From assembly GCA_009746045.1 (NCBI GenBank), contig RPFO01000080.1:2138315-2179314 (forward strand): a DNA stretch of 41,000 nt. Direction: 5' to 3'. The notes under the pieces are model-generated. The model ran no database searches. It saw only the letters and a program-made list of their open reading frames with translations, and was not told where the DNA came from. The DNA comes from Mesostigma viride (taxonomy: Eukaryota > Streptophyta > Mesostigmatophyceae > Mesostigmatales > Mesostigmataceae). Of the stretch, positions 21,438 to 30,697 are shown in pieces; within the stretch, counting starts at the first letter, position 1, and every line of letters begins with the position of its first letter. Both the position numbers and the translations under genes were made by a program.

Positions 21438-22600
21438 GTACACAGCTTTCTCGATGCCCAACCCTGTACTGGTATCGTTACTAACGATACCGGGCCGGTA
21501 CCTGTACTGGGTTTTTCCGGTAGTACCGGCCGGGTACCGCCCCGAACCCTAATGTCTAATGTATTAAATTAAAAATAAATTAAATTGTAACATGCCTCCG
21601 TTGGGAGGTCATGTATGTAGCACATATTCCATGATGGGTGGGTGGAGTGGAGGAAGCCGCGTAATCGAACTAACCTAACTCTAGCTAAGCTATCTAGTCT
21701 AGAAAAGCCTAACTACACTACTCATCAAAACGCCTCCTCCTCTTGGGCCGGGGAGGGGGCTTGCCCACAGGGTTGGGCGTGTGAGCCTTGACAATCTTCT
21801 GCGCCACCGCGTCTTGTCCTGCATGGCAGTCCAAAGACGGGCCGGAGAGAGTGTGGATGCGGTGTTCAAACTGGGCTGGGACCACTAGGTCGTCCAGCAA
21901 CATCTGGATGTAGTTCGTGACAGGTTTCCCTACCCTTTTGGGAATGCCCTTGGGGCCAGGCCAGGTCAGAATGTGTCGCCCTGGCTGGCCAAGCGCCGCT
22001 GGGGGCCTTCCAGACCAAGGGCTAATGTATTAATTCATGTCTAATGTATTAATTCAATGTCTAATGTATTAATACCGTCACACACACAGCTTTCTCGATG
22101 CCCAACCCTGTTACTAACGATACCTGGCCGGTACCGGTACCGGGGTTTTCCGGTAGTACCGGCCGGGTACCGCCCGAACCCTAATGTCTACATCTATATG
22201 AGGATGGAGAGCTAGATAGGGATTTCCAACGTACAACAGGCATGCATTAAATTAAATTAAATTAAATTATAACATGACTCCGTTGGGAGATCATGTAGCA
22301 CATATTCCCGTGGATGGATGGAGGGGGGGGCAAAGCCGCGAATCCGAACTAATAAAGCTATTCTAATCTAGAAAACCCTACTTATACTACTCAGCAAAGC
22401 GCCCCTTCCGCTTGGGGGGAGGGGGCTTGCCCACAGGGGCGGGCGTATGAGCCTAGACAATGGTCTTCCACCTCATCTTGTCCTGCATAGCAGTCCAAGC
22501 AAGAGAGAGGGAGTGAATGCGATTTTCAAACTGCGCTGGGACCACTAGGTCAGCCATCAACTGCTGTGGGTCAGGTCATGACATGTTTGCCTACCTTCTT
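21438..22600. repeat. Diverged segmental duplication
   Basis: Two blocks, 21438-22020 and 22082-22606, share the same order. First comes ACACAGCTTTCTCGATGCCC, then a GGTACC-rich stretch ending CGAACCCTAATGTCTA. An A/T-rich repeat tail follows, then ACATG..CTCCGTTGGGAG.TCATGTAG and a minus-strand LINE 3' end. Identity is high but with many indels. The simplest reading is two related LINE 3' ends inserted into two copies of the GGTACC repeat. Confidence 0.7.
21568..22036 (-). mobile_element. 5'-truncated LINE copy
   Basis: On the minus strand it runs from GCCCTTGGTCTGGAAGG, through a ~61-codon open frame (21718-21903) matching the C-terminus of the LINE ORF2 below, to an A/T-rich tail. ATGTCTAATGTATTAA lies at both sides (21552-21567 and 22037-22052) and is a plausible target-site duplication. 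However, the right side is a short tandem array of the same word, so the exact boundary is uncertain. Confidence 0.65.
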
Positions 22601-22606
22601 AGGAAC
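22391..22606 (-). pseudogene. LINE ORF2 C-terminus, severed by insertion
   Basis: This corresponds to the C-terminal codons seen intact at 21718-21903, including the Pro/Arg-rich end encoded near the stop. Several indels break its frame. It is separated from the rest of ORF2 (24630-27619) by the 2.0 kb plus-strand insertion. Confidence 0.55.
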
Positions 22607-22617
22607 ATTGCAATGAT
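22607..22617. repeat. Target-site duplication, left
   Basis: ATTGCAATGAT, identical to 24619-24629. It flanks the ORF1-only element. Confidence 0.8.
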
Positions 22618-24618
22618 TGTACTTGTACAGCCACGAAAATGGCTGACGGCGGCATGGCTGACGGCGGAGTTCAGATCTTTTGCGTCTGAGCCCCAAATTC
22701 GGTCAGACCACTTGCATTCGATGAGCTTTTTTGAGACGCACATGCCAGCATAATCGGTTACGGCTGAAACGCAGTATTGCCAAAGTTACGCACGTGACAA
22801 GCAGCTATGACGGCCCCAAAAGCAAAACGAGGTTTGGAAAAGGAGCTTGCCGGCTCCGAACCGAACTCACTCGCCATCGTCCTGGCCCAGCCTTCTGGGC
22901 CCGCCAACCCACCGCCAGCAAACCCATCGCCAAGCGCCTCGCCAGAGCCCAAGAAACCCTGCTACGCCCACAAATGGCGACAGCTATTTGAGTACCTACC
23001 AAATGACGACCGCTTTTCTTTCAGCAAATGGATGCAACTGTCCAAGGCAGAATGCGTCGAAATCGTGCGTTTCTTAGCACAGGACCGCAAGCTCCATGGG
23101 CCCTATGCGCCCATCCACGCCGAGAACGTGGAGAGGTTCCTCACCCTGCCAGCATACGACCACCGCCTCGCCATCATGTGCAGCTTCTACCAGCTACCTA
23201 TCGACAAAATCGCCGCCAAGATCCGCACCCCAGCCCAGCCTGCGCGGCCGACAACCACATCGGCTTCCTCCCTCTGCAAGGACGACATCCGAGCAGTGCT
23301 GGAGGAGCACGTGACCTGGCCGTTGGCCGAGAAGCTGACCTCGCTGAACACGACGCTCAACACGGTGGAGGCCCGGGTCTCCAATGTGGAAACCAAGGTC
23401 GTCCACAAGCTCCAGCCCCAGTTCACGACGCTGCACACCGCGGCACAGGCATCGGAAACGCACGCTGCACTTGTCTCTCGCCTTAACCAGGTGGAGGGCA
23501 AGTGCGGCGTGCTCATGAAGAAGCTTGAAGCCATCACCGCCCACACCGAGGCCCTGGCCTCACAGGTCCCCAAGATAGCGGAGCAGACGGCCACCATCGC
23601 ATCCCAGCCGGCACCCCGGCTGGAAGCTGGTGACCTCCCGCCCCTCTCCTATGCGGACCTGCTGCGGACAGCGACCGCCTCCACCACCGACGCCATCGCT
23701 ACGAAGCTCCAGGAGCTTGAAGACCTTCGCCAGGCTCAACAACGGGAGGCCACCGACCGCGCCCGCCGCGATTGCCGGGCGGGTGCTGCGTCGCTTCCCC
23801 CAGAAGCCAGGTGAGACGTCAACCTCCCTTGCCGACGAGCTTAAGGACCAGCTCCTTACCCTCATGGGCCTGGTAGGTGAGGTAGAACTGCGTGGGTGCC
23901 ACCGCCTTCCCCACTCACGGGACAAGGCGGCTCCCCCACCAGTCCTTCTCACCTTCCCCTCCCGTGAGGACAAGCAGCGGTTCCTCTCTCGCCGCAAGCG
24001 GTTGCACGACCTCACCTGGACGCTGGACGACGACCTGACCCCCCCTCAGCAGCAGCAGCGACGTGACCTGTGGCCTGAATACCTCCGCCACAAGCAGGAC
24101 CCCCAGAAGCCCAAGGTGTACTGGCGGGGCGGGGACCTGATGATCAACCACAAGATGTGGACGCCCCCAGCGGGCTAGACTAGAATAGCCCGAGCTTGAC
24201 TTCATTGGTAGTCACTGCTGCCATGGCAGCCATGCTTAGAATGTTTGCATGCCTAGCTGTGCCACCATACGTAGTCACGTGCACCGCTCACGCACGGTAC
24301 ACAACCAGCCACAGCCTTAGCTTAGTCTTTGTACAGCCATGCTACGTCATGGCCTCGATCAGATTACTTGCCCACGCTCCTTGCTATGATATGCTCACAT
24401 GGGTCTTATTGCACCCACAGTTTGCCGGATCGTTAGCATGTCTTTTAGCTAGCGCGCCCGAATCGGCAGCTCGGTGGCATGCCTTTGGCATGAAGGAGAC
24501 TGCATGGGGGTCTCTGCCCTTTCTCCTGTTGTGCATGCACACACAGGGATTAAAAGCACTTCGGTGCTCCGTGACTCCCCAACGGGAGCACGAGTTTAAT
24601 TAATTAATTAATTAATTA
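22618..24618 (+). mobile_element. ORF1-only retrotransposon nested in LINE
   Basis: A 2.0 kb plus-strand insertion with an 11-bp target duplication and a 3' TTAA-repeat tail (about 24595-24618). It has an L1-type ORF1 but no endonuclease or reverse transcriptase. Just upstream of the tail are short hairpins (GCAC-TTCG-GTGC at about 24558-24569, then a GCTCC...GGGAGC pair), which could be the 3' recognition structure for a partner LINE. The layout resembles half-L1 (HAL1) elements of mammals, which also keep only ORF1, but relationship is not implied. Confidence 0.75.
22807..24178 (+). pseudogene. L1-type ORF1 protein, one frameshift
   Basis: ORF1 proteins bind RNA and chaperone nucleic acids during retrotransposition. 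The first frame (22807-23814) has a Pro/Ala-rich start and a folded region (about residues 58-140). A long heptad-type coiled coil follows (about residues 160-265: TLNTVEARVSNVETKVVHKL). The second frame (23630-24178, one base shifted) carries the RNA-binding end: LLTFPSREDKQRFLSRRKRL, then DDDLTPPQQQQRRDLWPEY and KVYWRGGDLMINHK, a layout typical of the L1 ORF1 C-terminal domain. The frames must switch between about 23745 and 23814. The shift may be a true lesion or a sequencing indel. Combined length would be about 455 aa. Confidence 0.7.
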
Positions 24619-24629
24619 ATTGCAATGAT
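24619..24629. repeat. Target-site duplication, right
   Basis: ATTGCAATGAT, identical to 22607-22617, immediately after the TTAA-repeat tail. Confidence 0.8.
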
Positions 24630-27619
24630 GTCCTTAGGGCCAGGCCAGGTCAGGAGTATGCCGTCCTGGCTGGCCAAGCCGCTGTGGGCCGGCCAGACCG
24701 AGGGCGCTGGACATCTACCTGGCTGGTGCGAGCAAGATGTCCTACGAATGCTATCCTACGCTGTCTAATCTCGTCCGAAATGCGAGGCATGACCTGGTAC
24801 AAAGATTCTAGATGTCTATGCGTGGAAAACCCGACCTTCAGGGCCTGACGGAGCATCCTGGTTACCGTGCCGTTTAGCTTGGCCGCCAGCGTGTCCGTGA
24901 GCGTCCATGCCTCGGCGCCACACATGAGCACCGTGAGGACCAGGACCTTGAGGAGCATGCGCTTGCGGTGCTCGCCGAGGACCTTCGACTGAGTGCCAGT
25001 AGGTTTTCAACGAACGATGCCGAGCCCAGGCCAGGCCGATGCGGGTGTCCACATCGGCGGCGGTGTCAGGAAGCATGCTTCCCAGCAGTTTAAAGCGATC
25101 ACGAAACGGGACCTCCTCCGTCCCGTCTAGCAGCCGGGGTAGCGGTGGGCGACTGGAAGCCCCAATCACCATAGCCTCAGTTTTGACACTAATCTCCAAC
25201 CCCGCCGCCCGCGCCTCGATCCAAGCCCAGACAGTCCATGCAGCCAGGTCTGAATGTGCTCGGGGCGCGCGATGAGGGTGGTGTCGTCCGCATAAATCAA
25301 GTCGGCCAGGCGGTAACCAGGTTTAACCCCGCCGTGCGCGCTGTCGTTAAGGATGTCCAAGCCAGGCTCGAACCCCTTAAGAGCAGTAAAGCGCGCACGT
25401 GCCCGGCGCATGACGTGATCCACGACAATAATGAACAGATATGGGGACAGGACACAACCTTGCCACACCCCGTGGTGAAGGGGGAATGGTGGGGTGGTGC
25501 CTTCCGCAGTCCGCACTACTGCCTGTGAGCCCTCATACAGTCGGCGAATGGCAGCAATAAACGCAGGTGGCACTCGATCCAGAGCTAGGATGGCCCAAAG
25601 AGCCTCCCAGAGGACCGTGTCAAATTAAGGCCTTGATATAGTCAACAAAAATGAAGACCAGCGGCAAACTGTCAGGGGGAAGGCGACGCACCTCCTCCAT
25701 CAACCGGCACGCGACAAACACAGCCATGACAGTGTTACGACCACGACGGAAACCCATCTGAGACTCACCCAGGTGCGGGTCCAGCGCGGCGCGGAGCCTG
25801 TGCAGCATCATGCGCATGAAGACCTTCAGCGCGGCGCTCTGGAGGCAGACACCCCGGTAGTTACCAGGGTCAGCAGCAGAGCCCTTCTTGCATACAGCAT
25901 GACGCCGATGGCCGTCTGCCACTCAGCAGGCGGAGGCTCGTCAGAAAGCAGGACACGGTTGCAAAACGCCAGCAGAAGATCCCTAACCGCCGGATCAGGG
26001 GTCTTCAGCAGCTCAGCAGAAAGGTGGTCGGCACCGACCGCCGCATCGTACCGCAGGCGAGCAAGGGCGCCGTCCAGTTCCTTCAAAGTGAAGGGGGGGA
26101 CGACGTCGTCGGTGGCAAGGCAGCCCTCCTGCAAGGCGGGGACTTGGTAGTCCGCGGCCGAGGAGGGTGGCGCAGGCGGCGGCGGGGGTCCGGCAACACC
26201 GAGACGGGCGGCCGTCTCGGGGTGAAGCGGCGGGGGAGGGGTGCGAGCCCCACCTGTCAAGGAAACATTGTGGGCCAACCAGCGGTCAAGGCTGACCGGC
26301 GCCGTGCCGTCCCCCGTGTGCTCCATGCACCGGGGTGCGCTGCCGCCGGCCGCCGAGCCGGTCGAGGTGGTACCACATGTCCTTGCCCTGGTTGCGAGCT
26401 TGGCAGGCCTTGGCATCGGCGATGCACTGGGCCGCCTCTGCGTCCTGAGCATGGGCGTAGGCCTCCCCAAGGGCGGCCCGGGAGCACCGGTTTCAGCAAT
26501 GGGTCCCGGTTACGCTTGAGGCGGTGCCGGGCGGCCAAGACCTTGGGGTCCTGGCGGTATCTAGAGCGGGCCGGGGCGGCGGCGGGGCATGACCGGCAGG
26601 TGCCGGGCCGCCAGCAGCGGGGCGCGGGCAGCAAAGCCCGCAAAAATGGCGGCGTTGGGAGCACCATTGTCCAGCTCGTCGACGTCCGCCCGGGCGTCCA
26701 GGGCCGACAGGTACTCCAGTCGGCACCGGTTCCGCTCGTGTTCGGCGTCCGTCCAGTCCTCAGGATCTCCCTTGACCGGACGTAGAGCAGACCAGTCAGG
26801 GCGGACCACTGGGGCGCGGCGCGCGGGGACGTGGAACCGGAGCCGAATGGTCGCACGCACCAGGCGGTGGTCAGAGCACACCGTCGGCGTGTCAAACACT
26901 CGGGTGTCCAGAACCGAAGTGCACCTGGGCTGCCGTACCACCACGTAGTCCAGACAGGCCTGTCGGCCGTTAGGACCACGGAAAGTGACCAAGTCCTGTG
27001 AGGGACGTTGGAAGTGGCAGTTGACAGCAACCATCCCGCTATCCCGCAAAAAGGCAGAAAACAGGGGAGTGTTGTCGTTACTAGCAGTGTCAGCAGGCGC
27101 AAAGCGACTGCCAGCAGTGCCCACGGGGAGCGTGGCATTGGCGTCGAGCAGCATAACCAAAAAGTGGCGGGCCGGAGTGACCCCCTCAAGGCTATGCAAG
27201 GAATCGAAGAACTTCTGGCGTTCCGACTCAGGTAGACCACTATGGGGTGCGTAGCCCACCCCCACCGTGAGGTGGTGCTTAGACCGCCCCTCGACGGAGG
27301 TGAAGTGTGCTACCATAAGGCGTGGGGTGAGAAACTTCAGCGTGCTGAGGCTAGCAACTGCCAGCGGCGAGCACAAAAGACCAACACCACCTTGGCCTGG
27401 TGTGCCACTGCCAGCGAAATAAAACCGCCAGCCACCTGCAAGGCGGTTAGTGCTCACCGTGCCAAATGGCACCGTGCGACGGTGCTCCTGCACACCGAGA
27501 ATAGATACACGATGTGCAATGCAAAATGCGACTAGCTCCTCTACCCGGTAGCTATGATCGTCATCTGCTAGCAATGTACGTGCGTTAAAAGTCGCGAGGG
27601 CCAAGGATGCCTGCTGGCC
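24630..27619 (-). pseudogene. LINE ORF2: endonuclease and reverse transcriptase, frameshifted
   Basis: The endonuclease domain (27619 down to about 26800) is intact, with all expected motifs: TFNARTL, GVQEHRR, GVGYAPHSG, LLDANAT, LDYVVV and a terminal SDH. Reverse-transcriptase pieces follow in several frames. These are GADHLSAELLK (about 26020), GNYRGVCLQSAALKV (about 25850), motif A FVDYIKA ending in a stop near 25625, motif B VWQGCVLSPYLF (about 25460) and motif C YADDTTLIA (about 25280). A C-terminal RQRRIAFVGHLART lies near 24750. At least five frame changes occur, one being a four-base TTAA insertion right after motif A. The copy is therefore inactive as read. The clade cannot be fixed by eye. 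Confidence 0.8.
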
Positions 27620-27633
27620 CAACAGGCATGCAT

Positions 27634-28217
27634 GGACGTGAACATACTCATAGGAATCGGGGAATTGTGGGATCATGTACTCCCAGGTCGGTCATACCCT
27701 AGCTAGTCCACGGCGTTGGATCGCCATGCGTCCAGGAATAGTTGTCTCACTTAAGAAAGTTATCTCGCTTAATACATAAAGTGAGGCAAGTAATGCCCAG
27801 GGAGGATTAATTGGGATCAAATGAGAGTAGTGCTCAATCGTGAAGGTTCTTGTATATTCTGATGTGGCACGCCGCAAAGGTGAAAACCATTTGCGTTCAG
27901 TGCCGGTCCGCGGAAAACGCGATCTGCACATGAATCCAGGCCGGAATCGAACTGGGGACCGCTCGCACCAACTTTTGCTGACTATAGGACGGACGTTCTT
28001 GTATATAATTAAAAGTTTCCACTTCAGTTTGCCCAAGTTCCCATGATTCATGATCGGGACAAAAAATTCTACAGAGTTCATATGTGGTTGTCTCACAAAA
28101 TCCTGTGTACAGGGTCATCATTTCCCCCAGGAGACCGATTCAATTTGAAGTGAGACAACTAATGAACAAACTCCTAGTTTTGTCCTCCGCAACCCAGTTA
28201 GCTCCAGTTGTTCAACT
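27634..28217. other. Intergenic stretch
   Basis: No gene recognised. It lies between the LINE's 5' end and the stop of the EsV-1-7 gene and presumably includes that gene's 3' UTR. GAGACAACT-type words recur on both strands (27735-27790, 28085-28160). Confidence 0.4.
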
Positions 28218-28219
28218 TA

Positions 28220-30697
28220 TCATTCCCCCTCGGACACCACCATCAGCTGATGATGCTCCGGCAGGCCCGTGTCGCACTCAATGTGCCCAAACAACTCCAC
28301 CTGGCCCTGGTGCCCGCCACCAACCACCTCCATGTCCACCGGGCGATCCCCGTCACCCTCGCCCAAATGCCCATGATGATGATGGTGATGATGATGATGA
28401 TGCGGGTGGTGATGATGATATGGGCCAAGACTCAGCCCTTCCTCCCCGTTCCCACACTCCGGGTCCCCCTCCTCATCCGCGACGACAACCCCCCCAGGGT
28501 CCCCTTCCGCCATCTGTCCTCCCTCTAACATCTGGCACGCGCCACCACGCGACCGTTTCCCGTCGGGCCCCATGCCTTGCGCCATCTTGGGCAGCGTGCG
28601 TTTATGGACCACGTTGACGTGGTTGGGGCCCTTGTGGAGGGAGCAATACAGGGGGGGGCCGGAGCTCGACCAGCCACCCCCCCGCCCCCAGGTTGGGTCA
28701 TCGAGCGATCGCTCCCCCTCCCCGAAACTCGCGCGCTTGCCACAACCAGGCGCGAGGCACCGCTTGCTGATGATATCGATATGGCTTGGGCTCTTGTGGG
28801 ACAGACAGAACATGACGGGCCCCTCGGGCGGCCCGAAGCATGCCCGCTTGCTACACCCGGGTCCTTGACACCCTTTCTTGCTCACGTTGACATCGTTCGG
28901 GTCCTTGTGAAGCCCGCAGACCGACCTGGGACCACCCTGGATGCCGAATGCGGGCTGCCGGGTACACCCTGGGTGGGAGCACCGCTTTCGGTCCACGTTC
29001 GTGTGGTCCGGCATCTTGTGCGCGAAGCAGAACTGAGCGCGCCCTTTCCCGTTGGCCTCCCCTAGCACCTTGGGCAGCCCGTAAGACGCCCGCTTCGTGC
29101 ACCCCACGAACGAACACCGCCGACTCGTCACATCCACGTGCCCAGGGTCCTTGTGGGTGAAGCAGAACTCGGGAACGCCCCCAGGGACGCCGAAGCTTGG
29201 GCGCTTGGGGCACCCGGGGCCCTTGCACGTCTTGCGCCGGACAGGCACTTGGCGCCGGTAGCTGTCATCCGCGCCCATGCCGCCCCCCATGACAACATCG
29301 CTAGATCGCGCCATCTGCCCATCATGATCGTGAGGATGATGATGATGATGATGTTGATGATGTTGATGATGCTGGCCGTCATCTCCCCCTCCTGTGTCCA
29401 GCCGGTCCTCCCCAGGCATCTCCTCCCCGCCGTCCAGGGCCCCCTCCCTGCCAGGGTCGTCGTGGGGGCCACCTTCACTCACGACAACGGCCACAATCGC
29501 CCCCACCGCGCCCACGACCTGCGGCTGAGACATCGGCGGCGCGTCATCAAGGTGCGGCTGCAAGTGGGCGTGGTGGTCCTCGGCCAACGCGTGGCCGCCA
29601 CCTGGCAGCGCGCCCACGCACGCCGCCACATCGTACCCGTCCATGATCGTCCCGTGAGTGGCAATGTGTGCATCATGACTCGGGTGATGATTATGATGAT
29701 CATGATGATGATGATGATGATCATGATGATGTTCCCCACCCATAAGGCCCTGATGCTCATTCCCATCTACAGTATGACTCTGATGATCATCCCCGCCTGC
29801 GTGGTGCGGATGCTCCGCCCCCCCCAGGGTATTCGGGTGCTCAAACCCACCCACATGAGACGACCCGATCTGTGGCGGAACGAGGGCGGACATGTGCGAC
29901 GGCGCACTCACGTCCGGCAACTGCGAGGGGATATGCACGCCGGGAATCTGCGCTGACGCCACGTGCGCGTTCAGATCCGGTGATTGGGTCGCAGCGTTCA
30001 GATCCGGCAGTTGAGACGGAATGTGCTGCACGTGAGGCATCGGAGAAGGCAGATGAGGTTCCTCTGCTGCTTGCGACGACCCATTCACGTGGTGATGATG
30101 ATTGCTATCGGCCGCCACCATCCCACCACCATCGCCACCCCCCACTGCCGCAACCATGCCGCCCAACATGCCGTCCGTGTGGCCCTCGCCGCAGACCTCG
30201 CCCCCATGGTCCTGCCCGGGGTGGCCCGCGGCCTCCTCGTGGGGGCCAGCCACCCCCCCCCCTTCCAGCCCATCATGTTGCTCATGCGCATGCCTGTGCT
30301 CCTGCCCTTCGTGCTCCTGCCCATCGTGTGTGCACTGCTCCTGAGCGTGTGCCGCCGACGCCTCAGGAACGCTGGCGTCCCCTTCTTCAGCAAGCTGGCA
30401 CCCCAGCAGGGCACCCTGGCCGGCCAGGTCCACCACTGCGCGTGCCAGCATCGGCGCTCCCGCTCGCTCGTGCGTGGCCCTCATCACAGGCTCGTGCTGA
30501 CCATGCTGACCGTGCTGCTGCGGTGGGTCATGTTGGCCCACCTGGCCCACCTGACCCTCCTCACCCTCCCGTTCGTGCGCAGCATCCGTGACAGGAGCAT
30601 CAGGCGCACCAGCCGCGTCATCATGGGTGATGCACTCATGCTGGCGGGGCTGAGTGGCTACCGGGATCACACCCGTGACAGATGACAGCACACCCAT
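28220..30697 (-). CDS. EsV-1-7 repeat protein, five repeats
   Basis: An 825-aa intronless frame. About residues 487-700 hold five tandem Cys/His modules of the EsV-1-7 type (C-x4-C-x~15-C-x2-H-x12). The conserved phrases are CxxPGCxKRASFG and FCxxHKxPxHV(N/D)V. Modules 2 and 5 have longer loops between the second and third Cys (23 and 31 residues). The Cys/His set is complete in all five. Such motifs are known from an Ectocarpus virus protein and from algal proteins including the brown-algal developmental regulator IMM; biochemical function is unresolved, and metal binding is likely. The N-terminal half is low complexity, rich in His, Gly, Asp and Glu, with His runs near residues 320-340 and again near 765-775. 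No signal peptide or membrane segment is evident. The only in-frame start giving this length is ATG 30695-30697. It is divergent from PAF1. Confidence 0.85.
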   Translation of the reverse strand: MGVLSSVTGVIPVATQPRQHECITHDDAAGAPDAPVTDAAHEREGEEGQVGQVGQHDPPQQHGQHGQHEPVMRATHERAGAPMLARAVVDLAGQGALLGCQLAEEGDASVPEASAAHAQEQCTHDGQEHEGQEHRHAHEQHDGLEGGGVAGPHEEAAGHPGQDHGGEVCGEGHTDGMLGGMVAAVGGGDGGGMVAADSNHHHHVNGSSQAAEEPHLPSPMPHVQHIPSQLPDLNAATQSPDLNAHVASAQIPGVHIPSQLPDVSAPSHMSALVPPQIGSSHVGGFEHPNTLGGAEHPHHAGGDDHQSHTVDGNEHQGLMGGEHHHDHHHHHHDHHNHHPSHDAHIATHGTIMDGYDVAACVGALPGGGHALAEDHHAHLQPHLDDAPPMSQPQVVGAVGAIVAVVVSEGGPHDDPGREGALDGGEEMPGEDRLDTGGGDDGQHHQHHQHHHHHHPHDHDGQMARSSDVVMGGGMGADDSYRRQVPVRRKTCKGPGCPKRPSFGVPGGVPEFCFTHKDPGHVDVTSRRCSFVGCTKRASYGLPKVLGEANGKGRAQFCFAHKMPDHTNVDRKRCSHPGCTRQPAFGIQGGPRSVCGLHKDPNDVNVSKKGCQGPGCSKRACFGPPEGPVMFCLSHKSPSHIDIISKRCLAPGCGKRASFGEGERSLDDPTWGRGGGWSSSGPPLYCSLHKGPNHVNVVHKRTLPKMAQGMGPDGKRSRGGACQMLEGGQMAEGDPGGVVVADEEGDPECGNGEEGLSLGPYHHHHPHHHHHHHHHHGHLGEGDGDRPVDMEVVGGGHQGQVELFGHIECDTGLPEHHQLMVVSEGE

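Larger units (their letters stand above)
22248..27619 (-). mobile_element. LINE (non-LTR retrotransposon), interrupted by another element
   Basis: Minus-strand element with an APE-type endonuclease, reverse transcriptase and an A/T-rich repeat tail (TTTAA repeats, 22248-22266). A perfect 14-bp direct repeat, CAACAGGCATGCAT, flanks it at 22234-22247 and 27620-27633 and fits a target-site duplication. The 5' end falls just before the endonuclease domain, so any ORF1 or leader is absent. Positions 22618-24618 are a later insertion on the opposite strand; removing it leaves about 3.4 kb. The 21568-22036 copy supports this continuity, because its sequence crosses the insertion point without interruption. 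Confidence 0.8.

Noticed and set aside
25160-27260. Plus-strand frames of 90-250 codons across the LINE
   Set aside because: Antisense shadows of the endonuclease and reverse-transcriptase segments.
22807-27619. A single inverted LINE with ORF1 and ORF2 on opposite strands (twin-priming inversion)
   Set aside because: The plus-strand ORF1 segment has its own target duplication and tail, and the minus-strand LINE is continuous across it, so nested insertion explains it better.
27890-27985. Possible tRNA or tRNA-derived element on the minus strand (AGTTCGATTCCGGCC)
   Set aside because: The T-loop-like word is present, but the flanking 5-bp stem and an acceptor stem do not pair, and no anticodon arm fits.
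29138-30685. Plus-strand frames of 230-270 codons opposite the EsV-1-7 gene
   Set aside because: Shadows of the minus-strand gene, whose Cys/His modules are unmistakable; the plus-strand frames have no domain and are compositionally odd.
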